The translations under genes were made by a program, and so were the position numbers. Positions 25,971-49,504 of a stretch of DNA of 64,000 bases are shown here, in pieces. This DNA comes from Amoebidium appalachense (Eukaryota > Ichthyosporea): positions 372,001 to 436,000 of the forward strand of contig CAVNZM010000004.1 of NCBI GenBank assembly GCA_963693365.1. The letters run 5' to 3'. A model generated the notes under the pieces. That model did no database searches. It saw only the letters and a program-made list of their open reading frames with translations, and was not told where the DNA came from. Positions within the stretch are counted from its first letter, which is position 1. The number at the start of each line of letters is the position of its first letter.

Positions 25971-26178
25971 GGACGGTTTTGGTGAGCACCACCTTGCTCG
26001 GCGCCAGGGATGGGGCGGCGGTGGATGGGGTGGCAGAGGATGGGGCAGGGGGGGCTGCTGGGGTGGACGCTGTGGTGGATGGGGGTGGGGTGGACCCGGA
26101 TGGGGTCGGGGTGGGTGGGGTTGGGGCAGGGGGTGGGGATGGGGTAGGGGTGGCTGGGGTGGCCGTGGCTGGTGGTAA
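24959..26178 (+). CDS. GWP-2: secreted Gly/Trp-rich prepropeptide (novel family, copy 2)
   Basis: Exon 1 is 24,959-25,150 (64 codons, donor ATG|GTGAGT). Exon 2 is 25,972-26,178 (acceptor TATACAG, stop TAA), joined in phase 0 for 132 residues. The order is signal peptide (MRLLLCLALGLALAALAVGV), pro-region (AARDHMHSDDTWVLDDAHV, AARDAEPVEGVDM), the DGFGEHHLARR site, and a 57-residue tail starting QGWGGGGWGGRGWGRGG. The tail is made almost only of Gly, Trp and Arg with two Cys. Cleavage after RR would leave an N-terminal Gln, which can cyclise to pyroglutamate. Acidic pro-region and cationic tail are roughly charge-balanced, as in many antimicrobial peptide precursors (family-level analogy, inference). 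AATAAA at 26,325. The intron carries a poly-G run and a 30-bp-class minisatellite. Confidence 0.78.
25395..25725 (+). repeat. Degenerate minisatellite TTATTGGTGACCGTTTAGCG
   Basis: About nine diverged units of roughly 28-38 bp around ACCTTATTGGTGACCGTTTA lie in the GWP-2 intron. A related unit occurs in reverse orientation at about 32,590-32,655, in the GWP-3 intron. Confidence 0.85.
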
Positions 26179-27647
26179 ATGATAATGTTGCCCCAAAGGT
26201 TTTTGTATGGCAGAATATTCCACTATGTGAGGGGGGAGGGCACCTGTTACAGTGGTTTTGTTGATGAATCAGATTAGAGAGTGCTGATTTGTGAGTCGCG
26301 CATGGCACCGTTTTTTCCCCAGAAAATAAACACCTTCAAATCCACACGTGCATCCAGACCACAGTTTGTGCTTCTGATTTCACACAGTGAAGGATGTTTT
26401 CAGTATGAAATATTATTGGCTGTGATCACATGAGGATCGATTTCATGGGCGCTATTGTGGTGGCTGGCTATACCCGGCACAGGTGTGCCGCGGTGGGAGT
26501 AAAGATGTGGGTCAGGTGACCACACGATTTTGCCAAGTCTTGTTGCTCCGATGTGTGACTTGAACAACCGAGCTCGTACGGACGGGTGCTACCTTGTGTG
26601 TACACTACACCGTGTACCTGGTTGTGGCTGTGTGTGCGTGTGTGCGCCCACTTGTGTGTGTGTGTGCGTGTGTGTGTATGAGCACACGTGTGTAGTGTGT
26701 GGGTGCGTGTACATATACGCCTGCGTCTGTTTGTGTGTGTGGGGGGGGGGGGAGGGGGGGGGGGGGAGTAGGAGGGGAGGGGGGGAGGGGGTGGTGGTGT
26801 TTGTGTGCGTGTGTGTGTAACGGTCGAGATGTGTGTGTGTGTGTGTGCTTGTGCAGGGTGCGTTTGGGGGTGTAGACGTGTCCGTATGAGTTGCACTGTG
26901 TGAGAGGTTGCGAACGATTGTCGTGACACGTCTGAGCCGCTGCCTGCGCGTGTTATGTACTGTACTATTGGTTTTTGTGCCCATAGGCCTTTTTGAAGTT
27001 GGTATGGTGGAGGGGCCAGCAGAAACTTGATTAAGTCCTTCCTGATCGTCCCTCCCTCACCATCTCCCCTCGGGGCCGGGGGGGGGGGGGGGGGGGGAGG
27101 GAGGGAGGGACCTGCTCATTCACAATGGGGTGGTGCCCCCCCCCCCCCCCCCCCCCCCGCCCACATGCAGACACACCCCTTCTCCTCCTTTGGGGGATTC
27201 CTCTTGCACACCTCCTAATCCCCGGCCTTCCCACCAACCAACAGCAATCTTTCATAGAGACCAGCGCTTCGACAGGTCAGTTTGGGGCGAAGCTAACGAC
27301 ATGCAGTCACTGTGCACCATGCATAGTATTATAATATCTCACGAGTCACTGGTAGCGTAACTGTCTGCCTTTGTCCTGGCTACCTGTTTATTAGTGTGCG
27401 TGTGAGTGTGGCACCCCGGCGATTAATTCTTCGAGTGCGTTTTCATTTGGGGCAACACCGTGTGCGAGTGTCGGCGTCTTCATCATCACAGGTAGTAGCA
27501 CTTTTGTTTGTGTTTGTGTGTCCAGCTATAAACCCACGGTCACATATATATGTGCGCGCATGAGCGTTCGTGTGGGTGTGTGCACGTGTGTCACGGTGTG
27601 TGTGTGTGTGTGTGTGTGTTTGTGTGAGTGTGTGAGTGAGTGAGTGA

Positions 27648-27701
<54 letters not shown>

Positions 27702-27935
27702 AACCGACTTCAAGTAACATCGAGATGCTGTGTGTGGGGCGGAGGGGGGCCCGGGAGGGAGAGGGGGGGGGAGGAATGGGGGGAAAGGGGGGGGGGGGGC
27801 AGGGGGACACGGGATTTGGAGTAGGTGACACTGATGTAAGGGAGAGCAACGTAGTAAGCAACAAATCCGCCCTCGCAGAAAATCACGGAGGATGGAGACA
27901 CTCGCACGGATGGGGCAGGAGGACTCGGGCCCGGT

Positions 27936-27990
<55 letters not shown>

Positions 27991-28479
27991 ATGCATGTGT
28001 GCGTGTGTGCGTGTGTGCGTGTGTGCGTGTGTGCGTGTGTGCGTGTGCGCGTGTGTGCGTGTGTGCGTGTGTACGTGTGTGTGTGTGTGTTGGAGTTTGT
28101 GGGGGGGGGGGGGGGGGGGGGGAGCTCGTGGGGAGGGGAGGGGGGAGGGGGGGGGGGGTTGCCTGGCTGGTGTCAAGTGTCAAGCATGTACATGCATTGT
28201 AGGCTGACAGGTCCTTTTATTACAGCCCAAGCTTCAGAAGGGTGGGTGGGTCGACTTCCTGTGATTACGAGGCTCCCGGGTGCATATTATACGTCCTAAT
28301 ATTAGGTGGTTTGTGGATGTGTGTGTGTGGTGGTGGTGGTGGTGGTGGTGGTGGTGGTGGTGGGGGGGGGGGGGGGGGGGGGGGGAGGGGGGGAGGGGGG
28401 AGATCCCCCTTCAGTTGGGTGGTGGTTTCCCGTGGGGCCCACTTTCATCAATCCCACAACCAGTTGAGGGGTGGTGCAC

Positions 28480-28541
<62 letters not shown>

Positions 28542-28689
28542 CGCCGCGCCCGGGGCACCGCGTAGGCTACCAGACAGCAAGACATTAAAATCGTGTAGTC
28601 ACCTGGCCCAAGTATTACATATTTAATTAATATTCCGACCGCAGCACACCTGTGCCGGGTGTAGCAAGCCACCACAGTTGCACCCGTGA
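26179..28689. other. Intergenic region between GWP-2 and the retroelement
   Basis: Contains the GWP-2 poly(A) signal, GT-rich sequence at 26,620-26,720 and (TG)n at 27,594-27,700 and 27,939-27,988. GTGTGCGT repeats lie at 27,990-28,090, (GGT)n at 28,328-28,361 and a long poly-C at 28,484-28,539. No gene recognised; the open frames are repeat artefacts. Confidence 0.5.
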
Positions 28690-28859
28690 TCCTCACGTGC
28701 CACCAGCCAGCCAATATGACCATAGCAAAAACATCATTTGGATTTGGTATAGAGATACAAAAACGTCGGAGTCGATTTCTGGGTACAAGTAGATTTCAAA
28801 GGTTTCCTAATTTGGGAGAAAACAATATATTTATGTATGGACACTTCTCTATTTTTCAA

Positions 28860-31345
28860 ATCAAGATAAACCAGTTACTCGCCGTCAAGGAGTATGGGTC
28901 GGTTCATGGCTTCTTTCTTGCCGCAGTGCGCGACGCCCGTGCGCAGCGGAACCCGGCTATTTTGGAGGTCTGTTATAATGAGTTTGTTGAGTTTCAATTT
29001 GCCCTTGGCGAGCAGGTGGTGGGCACAGTTGAGTACCCTTCCGTTCGGTCGAGACAGTCTCACGTTTTGCAGTCCCGACGACAGTTGTTGCCTCTACAGG
29101 AAGCATTATCGGTTTGGAAATCCGCCGGTCGGTTTGGGCCTTCCGTGCAAGTCTATGCCCCGTCTCCTTCCACTCTCCGTCGCTGAATCCGTCGACGACT
29201 ATTATGCTTCCCTATTTTCGCTTCCTAACGTGTCCACGGTTCCATCACCGCCCGCTGGCGCTCTCCCAGCCGCCGAGTTGGGAGCCGGACCGATCGTTCC
29301 CGGGCACTTTTCATAGTTATTTCAACTCTTGGCTGCTTTTGGTGCTATACGGGCGTTAAAACCCCACAAAGCGTGCGGGCAGGATGCTCTTCCTCCCGTG
29401 CTTTTCAAGGTTCTTTCTCCCGCCCCGTAATCGTGCAGAGTCCCCCTCGCCCCCGCCTTTTGCTGTCCTTCTTAGTGAGTTTTTTTCGGCTTTTTTCGAA
29501 CTCGGGTTTATTCCAAATTCGTGGCTTGACACAATCGTTACTTGCCCGTTCGTAAGAAGGTATCGCAGGGGGTCATTAACGACTTTCGTCCCGTCACACT
29601 TACCAACGTTTTTCGTCGGCTCTCCGAGGGTTGCATGCTTCGCGCGTTTAACACCGACGATTCTTTAAAAGCCGTGTTCCGTCTTTCTTCCCTTCAAGGG
29701 GGCTTTCGTCATGCCTATTCGTATACCCACAGCCTGTTACTCCATGAATCCATGCTATGCGGGGCTTACCAGCCCCCTTTGGCCGTCTTCTGCAAGCCCT
29801 GTTCGATACCACTCGCGGACGAGCAGCGGTCAATGGAACATTAACGCCCGGTTTTTCTCGTTCTCGGGGTTTTCTGCAGGGGTCCCTCCTGAGTCCGTTG
29901 TTGTTTGACGTTTTCATCGACGATTTAGCCTGCGCCCTCGAACCTTTTGGCCAACTGCATACCCGCCGTGTACCGGGTCTCCTTTTTGCGGACGATATTG
30001 TTCTTTGTTCCTTAACCGAAGACGTCATGCACCAGATGCTTCGTCAGGTGGATCAATGGTGCACCGAGAATCTCATGACAGTCGGAATTGCAAAGTGTAC
30101 TACTTTTTCGGAAAACGGTTCCTTTCGATTGGCCGGTCTTCCAATTCCTGTTCAGAGCACCTATGACTATTTGGGTATTCCTCTACTGCACGGGGTATTG
30201 ATTTCCGCAAGCTCCTCACGGTACGGATCGCTCGTGCAAAGGGCAAGCTTCACATCGTATCAAATATGTTTCAACGGGAGTCTGTGATCCATCCTGCGAA
30301 CCTTCTTCTTTACTATAAAACTTTTTTACGGCCGGCTTTCGAATATGGACTTCCGTTATTGGCCTGCGCCCCACCCCTCGAGGCGGCCGTGGCGCTGAAA
30401 GAGTTCGACGATTTCCAGGGTACTGCGCTGCACACTTTGTTTCGTACTCGGTTTGTGTCTCCCTTAATCAGTATGTTTGGATTGTCGTCTGCTGTTTGTC
30501 GTATGGAGGAATTCTCTCTTCGTTTTTGTTTTCATTTACTTAGGATACCTGATGGTCACCCTCTTTATGCTTTCTTTCCCCCCCCTCCCTCCATCCCTCT
30601 TCCCCCCCCGACTCACCAACGCCACTTCTGAATGTCCTCAGCCTACCTTCTTTCAACCTGATTCTTCCTCTCGCTATGTCATTCCCTCTTTCTTTTCTCT
30701 TCCTGTTTTTTCTGCCTTTTCGAGTTATTAGCACACGCAGTATAAGTTTCTTTCTCGTTCTGATGAAATCAAAGGTAAAACTCAGTCGGCATGTGTTATG
30801 TTCCTTAGGCAACACCGTACTGATCATTATCGCTTTTTGGGAGCTTTGGCAGGATACATTTCTCCTGCTGTACGTATGGATACCACCCTAGTAGATAAGT
30901 CTGTATGGTGCTCTGATGTTGATATTGCCTGGGAAGTTGTGCAGTGGCGTTGTAATTCTTGTTTCCATCACCGCTGGTGCCACTTTTGTGCTGAAAGTTT
31001 TAATCGAAAGCAACAGTTGATAGGTGTGAGTTTTTATGTCGCGTTTTACCTCTTTCCCTACGGGTGTCTGCTACACTGACTGGCAATGTGAACACTTTAG
31101 ACTTTTTGTTGAATTCTGTTGGTCGTCACATTGAGTATTTATATGATTTTCACACAGTGTTCAGGTATCTCAGTATGCACTTGTTACTGGATAACTCGTG
31201 AAGTTTTTATTGTCTTCTCAGTATGCCGTGAATACTTGCATATCTTTCCGTCGAATAAATCCCGTCAAAAGAAAAAAAATTACCAGTAAATCTCCCCCCC
31301 CCCCCCCCCCAAAAAAAAAAAAAAGAAAAAAAAGAAAAAGAAAAA
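28860..31345 (+). mobile_element. Degenerate non-LTR (LINE-type) retrotransposon
   Basis: Reverse-transcriptase fragments lie in order but in different frames. KPHKACGQDALPP is at about 29,356, NDFRPVTLTNVFRRLSE at about 29,578, LQGSLLSPLLFDVFIDDL at about 29,874 and the catalytic LLFADDIVLC at about 29,980-30,008. These are followed by a thumb-like region (STYDYLGIPLL). Frame changes and stops near 29,320, 29,400, 29,750 and 30,230 show it is dead. A His/Cys cluster (CFHHRWCHFC) lies near 30,958. The 3' end runs into AATAAA and a C(n)A(n) tract at 31,291-31,345. The 5' limit is uncertain. Base composition is more AT-rich and nearly free of the G/C runs seen around it. Confidence 0.75.
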
Positions 31346-31602
31346 GGATTTCCTATGCTGTGGAACAATGATGCATCCACATCTACCGGCCCCACTTAGG
31401 TCCTGCCACGACCACTCCCCCCAACCCTACTACCCCACCATTCCCCCCTGCCCCATCCTCCCCTTCCACCCCTGCCCCATCCCCATCCCCAGCCACCCCG
31501 ACTCCCCCCGCATCCCCCCCAGCCACCGCAAGTGCAACCCCAGCAGCCGCTCTGACGCCGAGCAAGGTGGTGATCACCAAGACCGTCCTGAATCAACCAG
31601 AT

Positions 31603-31660
<58 letters not shown>
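31603..31660 (+). repeat. (GT)n microsatellite in GWP-3 intron
   Basis: An uninterrupted GT run close to the GWP-3 exon 2 acceptor, which is (AC)n on the sense strand. Confidence 0.85.
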
Positions 31661-31662
<2 letters not shown>

Positions 31663-31799
31663 ATGCCACGGTGTGCGTGTGCGCTTGCGTGTGTGTGGCT
31701 GTGCCAGTGTAAACAACTGTACACATGAACTGTACATGTTTACTAAAGAATGTGATCTACTAGCACACGATTCGTGCTTTGTCATGAATATCACATAAA

Positions 31800-32180
31800 T
31801 ATTATGTCCGCACCAATAGGACTCACTCTAACCTAAGAATTGAACCATATATGGTTCTTCCGCTGCATACCACATAAACGAAATGAACCAATAAGATGTT
31901 TGCATAAATAGGACAAAGGTCTGACTGGCTCGGACCGCACCAGAATCACGAATGGCATGTTGCCACCCGCGCTGGCCGCGGATGAACCAATCCTGGGCCT
32001 TGATCCGAAACCTGGGGGCTATATAAGGAAGCCGTCCCAGTACGGGGATCACATCAGTGAAGTCTGAGACAGACTGAGTCGGCCCATAGTAAAAGCAACC
32101 TGGCCGCGTGTGCCTTTCTACCCGTTCTCCGTCTTTATTTTGATTCAGTTGTACTCTGCCTTATCCTAACTAGTCCAACT
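31800..32180 (+). other. Promoter- or solo-LTR-like segment inside the GWP-3 intron
   Basis: Contains CCAAT-type boxes (ACCAATAGG, GAACCAATAAG, GAACCAATCC) and CTATATAAGG at about 32,019-32,028. CTTTATTTTGATTC lies further downstream. This order resembles an LTR U3-TATA-R layout or a stand-alone plus-strand promoter. No matching second LTR and no downstream gene were seen. Confidence 0.3.
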
Positions 32181-32914
32181 GTTTACAGCCAGTGTGTGGC
32201 TGTGCGTGTGTGTCGTGTGTGCTTGACAATGTCTGTGCACATGTGCCTGCTAGCTGTGTGTCTGCGTGTGTGCGTGTGCGTGGGGAGGGAGGGAACGATG
32301 GGACGTAAGTGTTGGCCACAAGGCAATTTGAATGCAAGCTGTAAAGTTGTCCACATGGCGACTGAAACCTTTGCTTATCATGATCATATGCAGAATAATA
32401 AACTTAGTTCCACTCTACTAATAAGTAGGTACTCCAGCACACAACTCGGAACCCATGCATGATATTTAAAGACAATGGGCCGAAATTAGATGGGGTTAAG
32501 AAAGAGACTCTCTTTCCAGATCTCCAGAGCGGCTGGCAAGGCCCGTCACTAACCGGTAATTGCGAGTTGAACCATTGCCAATCAGGTAAATGCGTTAAAC
32601 TCCTAACATTTGGTAATGGCATTAAACCGTCACCAATAAGGTAGATGCGTTAACGGCCCCCTCAGCCTCATCCGGCCCTAGGCTGGACTATACTGTATAC
32701 GAGCACAAGGAATGCATGCTGGGGGTGTACTCTATGGCATCCGCATGTGACACTGTCAGGAACTAAAACGGTACGACAGAGACAACACTTCATGACGTGC
32801 ACGAGTCCCTCAAAACAAAAGGAAACACCCATTCAGTCTGACTCGTGCCGTGACCCACAAATAACTCATACACAGATCTAGAACACACCAAATCAGGACA
32901 CTCCCCCCCCTCTC

Positions 32915-32918
<4 letters not shown>

Positions 32919-33011
<93 letters not shown>
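32919..33011 (+). repeat. (CA)n microsatellite at GWP-3 exon 1 end
   Basis: About 46 CA units lie next to the degenerate donor region of GWP-3, which is (GT)n on its sense strand. Confidence 0.9.
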
Positions 33012-33012
<1 letters not shown>

Positions 33013-33358
33013 ATATGCATGTCCACGCCCTCTCGAGCTCCCTGTGTCTCTTGCAGCCAGCACGTGCGCGTCGTTCAGCGCCCACGTGTCATCGCTGTGC
33101 GTGTGATCACGTGCCGCCACCTCGTGCCCCGCCTCGGCCGTGGGCACGGCCACCCCAACGGCCAGCGCCGCCAGCGCAAGGCAGCGCAAGACACAGCAGA
33201 AGACCCATGGCGGTGGTGGTATCTGGAACGAGGATACACAAAAAAAATTTAGAGCGCAGAAATCGAAGAGCAAAATTTGGTCCGAGGCTTGCACAAATAA
33301 AAAAGCACAAGTCACAGTCAGTGCTGTGTTGGCTGTCACTGAGTGGCGGTGCGGCCGA

Positions 33359-33366
33359 CCTTTATA
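33359..33366 (-). promoter_or_regulatory. TATA box of GWP-3
   Basis: TATAAAGG on the minus strand lies about 150 bp upstream of the GWP-3 ATG. The surrounding GCGGGTATAAA is shared with GWP-4. Confidence 0.65.
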
Positions 33367-34346
33367 CCCGCAACTCGCCCCAAATATTAATCAGCAGCAG
33401 TTCTGCCTGATATGCCCAGGCAAGCAGCTGACACATGTACTGATACGCGTTAAAACATGCACACCAACCCTCTTCGAAGTCGGGCACCCAGGTGCACATG
33501 TGCACCTCTGTCAGGTACACGCATCAGGCGCCTGCCAAACGATGTTGATTTGTCATACGTTTTTTCCCTCGGTGCCAAGTGGGCCAAGTTCAACAGCGGC
33601 ACGTGATCACCCAAAGTCTGAGAGATGCGTATGGGGGGTGAGCGTACGCGTACAGTAGTTCATTGATCACGAGTGAAAGATGGGGCCGGTAATGCATTCT
33701 TATAGAGCTTTAGCTGCTACTGGCAAACCGCCTTTCCCCACCTTTTTTTTTCTTCTTGGTGCCGGTGGTTCTTGCATCATGCTGCACTGCCGCGGCTTCA
33801 CAATCGCGACTTCCACTACAGTAGTCCCGGCGCCGGCTCAGGCGGCCTCCCGCACTCCAAGCTCCTCCCGGGCCAATCACCTGATGTAAACAAACGGCCT
33901 AAATAGGTTATCTTAAAATGCTTCCTATTGGTTTCTGATATCCAATAGGAAGTGCTACATACTAAAACACATTGAACACAATCAGTTCGGAGACCTGTCT
34001 TGACAAATCAGCAATGTCAGCAATCACGTGCCGCCAGTGCCGACGTGCCGCCGTTGAACGTGGCCCTCAGACACCCTGCACCGAGCATATGGCATCGTTT
34101 GGCAGGCGCCTGATGCGCATACCTGCCACAGGCGCACACCTGACAGGGGTTGTTTAAACAGTGCTCGGGACCTACAATTTCGAGAGTACGAGGTGCGCGG
34201 AAGCGGAACGTAATCAGTGACACACACGCCTAGTATACACGTGACAAGGAACCGCATGTTTGACGGGTACATGTGTCGTTTGCTTGCTTGGGCATCTGGG
34301 CAGGCTCGCGGTTAGCGAACGGCAGCTGATTTGGGCGAGCTGCGGG
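33367..34346. repeat. Inverted duplication between head-to-head GWP-3 and GWP-4
   Basis: The arm at about 33,515-33,605 is the diverged reverse complement of about 34,024-34,126. Both contain GGCAGGCGCCTGATGCG, CGTTGAAC/TGTTGAAC and CACGTG. With the matching TATA regions this shows that the two genes and their upstream DNA arose by inverted duplication. The middle holds a short inverted pair around CTTCCTATTGG (33,920-33,955). No gene was seen in the spacer. Confidence 0.75.
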
Positions 34347-34354
34347 TATAAAAG
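34347..34354 (+). promoter_or_regulatory. TATA box of GWP-4
   Basis: TATAAAAG in the context GCGGGTATAAAAG lies 167 bp upstream of the ATG. Confidence 0.7.
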
Positions 34355-34513
34355 TGGGCAGCACTGCCACACGGTGACAGCCACCACACATCGCTACTAG
34401 CTGTGAGTACTAGTAGTAGTAGCTTGACTTCAACGTTTAGCCTTCAAGCCCTTCAATTTTGCCCTTCCCCACTCTTTTTGTGTATCCTCGTTCCAGATAC
34501 CACCGCTACCGCC

Positions 34514-34750
34514 ATGCGTCTCCTGCTGTGTCTTGCGCTGGGCCTTGCGCTGGCGGCGCTGGCCGTTGGGGTGGCCGTGCCAACGGCCGAGGCGGGGCAC
34601 GATGTGGCGGCACGTGACCACACGCACAGCGACGACACGTGGGCGCTGGACGACGCGCACGTGCTGGCTGCAAGAGACGCAGAGGGAGAGGCATACAACA
34701 GCCACCTGTACCCAGTGGATGATGGCATACATGTGAACGAATTCGAACAG

Positions 34751-34784
<34 letters not shown>

Positions 34785-35303
34785 GTGTGTGTGACGTGTC
34801 GGTGCCTCTCCCCCCCCCCCCCCCCCCCCCCCCCAACACACGCACATACAATAATCCACGTGCGCGTCCCCCACCCCCACGTAGAAAAAAAGTCACCCTT
34901 GCTCCTTTGCGCATAGATTAGTAATTCATATAATAAGCACATTTCAGCCTGTCAGTGTATCTATCTGTACTTGTGTGTGTGTGGTCCGTGTTGTTTGTAT
35001 GCATGTGAACACACATGTCACACAGTGTGACAGTCAGTGACACGGTGTGTGCACGTGGTAGTTATATATGCACTACAGTTCAAACAGAGCATCCACACCA
35101 GGGAATCAGACTGGTGGGTTTTGAATGGCTGAGTGTGCCGAATGAATCCGCATGAGCGCCTTCGAAAAGCGAAAAAATAAGAAACCTATGAACAGTGATA
35201 ATGATTCAATTTGAAAACTGAAGATTTTGAACAATAAGGCGAACTTTTCAAAATCTTCAAAGACTGACACGGCTCCCCAACTCGGGCTGGGCTCCCCCCC
35301 CCC

Positions 35304-35349
<46 letters not shown>

Positions 35350-35610
35350 AACCCCCGCCGCATTTCTCCCCTACAGCACCCACATTTCCCCTGAGTTCGC
35401 CCACCCCCCCCTTCACAACACTGCCTCATGCACATACGCCCACACTGACACACACATCAATTTTGCATGCATTTGCCCGCTTGCGCCCAAAGCACGCACG
35501 CCGTCACACGCGTACGCACACACACGCACACACACACGCGGACGCGCGCGCGCACACACACACGCACTCACACCGTGCGGCGCACGCACACACACACACA
35601 CACACACACG

Positions 35611-35652
<42 letters not shown>

Positions 35653-35846
35653 GGCATGAAATGCAGGGGGACGGCAGCCACCACCTTGCCCGGCGCCAGT
35701 GGGGAGGGGGATTTGGGGGTGGCTTTGGGCCCCACGGTGGGGGCCGGTTCTGGGGGGGACGTCCGTGGTGGGGCCGGCCGTGGTGGGGCCCTTGGTGGGG
35801 TCGTCCTTGGGGGTGGCGTTGGGGTTGGGGGCGCCGCTGGTGGTGA
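34514..35846 (+). CDS. GWP-4: secreted Gly/Trp-rich prepropeptide (novel family, copy 4)
   Basis: Exon 1 is 34,514-34,750 (79 codons, donor GAACAG|GTGTGT). Exon 2 is 35,667-35,846 (acceptor ATGCAG, stop TGA), joined in phase 0 for 138 residues. The signal peptide and AARDHTHSDDTWALDDAHV pro-region match copy 2. The pro-region is then longer (AYNSHLYPVDDGIHVNEFEQ). Exon 2 gives GDGSHHLARRQ and a 48-residue tail rich in WWGRP units with Phe and Pro, ending RRWW. There are no Cys in the tail, unlike copies 2 and 3. AATAAA follows at 36,067. The conserved HHLARR|Q and divergent tail suggest that the cleavage site is under constraint while the released peptide diversifies. Function unknown. Confidence 0.78.
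35298..35347 (+). repeat. Poly-C tract in GWP-4 intron
   Basis: Nearly 50 C bases with a single T, in the second half of the GWP-4 intron. (AC)n blocks at 35,517-35,650 lead up to the exon 2 acceptor. Confidence 0.9.
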
Positions 35847-36218
35847 GCGGCACGTGACTCGGAGAGGTTTAGGGGAGCAACATACTGTATGACCATATGT
35901 GGATATATGAGATGGTGTGTGATTGGTAGGACCAGTTTTTCGGAACGATATCATTGGTCGATTGTCAGTATGGGTGATGCGGTGAATATTGATGGGGCAC
36001 GTGGAGACCCGTGTGTGGGCAGGCAAGGATGCGTATATACAGCAAAGATTTTGAACGGACATGGTGAATAAAGACAACACACATTAACAGTAGCGTAATT
36101 ACGATTTACATGCTGGCGACAATTATGGCCTGTGTGTGTGTGTGTGTGTGTATGTGTACGTGTGTGCCTGGATGAGATGTGCGTGTGAATGGTCGTGTGT
36201 GTGTACATGTGTGTGTGT

Positions 36219-36263
<45 letters not shown>

Positions 36264-36585
36264 GGGGGGAGGATGTTTCGGGACTCAGCGCAAGGACAGT
36301 AACAGCGCCAATTGATACAGTTCGAGCTCAACACTGCTCAACACAGCACATCCCTTCATCTTTATTCACCAGCCATGCATGGGCACCGCAATCACAGCCC
36401 TAACCGGGCCCACCTCCACCATCACGTGTGCATAAACACGTGTTTGTGGCTCACACATCTAACCTAGTCATAATAAGCTACATCTCCCATTCATACATAT
36501 ATTCATGCACAAGAAAAACTCTCGTATCCCTACGAGAGAACTTCCGCCAATTATGGTAAAGCACCACGATGCCCCACCAATCAAA
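35847..36585. other. Intergenic region between convergent GWP-4 and ATG16
   Basis: Holds AATAAA at 36,067 (GWP-4) and TTTATT at 36,361 (possible ATG16 poly(A) signal on the minus strand), GT-rich sequence at 36,130-36,233 and a poly-G run at 36,234-36,262. No gene seen. Confidence 0.5.

Positions 36586-49504
<12,919 letters not shown>

Larger units (their letters stand above)
31396..33208 (-). pseudogene. GWP-3: Gly/Trp-rich prepropeptide copy 3, exon 1 frameshifted
   Basis: Exon 1 is 33,208 to about 33,018 and exon 2 is 31,587-31,396 (acceptor ATTCAG, stop TAA). Exon 2 is intact and family-typical: DGLGDHHLARRQ then a Gly/Trp/Arg tail with four Cys. Exon 1 aligns with copies 2 and 4 at DNA level, but about 10 codons in it lacks two bases inside the signal-peptide region. 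It has a one-base gain near 33,030 and lost the GTGAGT donor at the usual place. The frame therefore leaves the family sequence after MGLLLCLAL. The out-of-frame remainder still reads AARDHTHSDDTWALNDAHV. A TATA box remains. I call it a pseudogene; a sequencing error or another start is possible. Confidence 0.6.
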
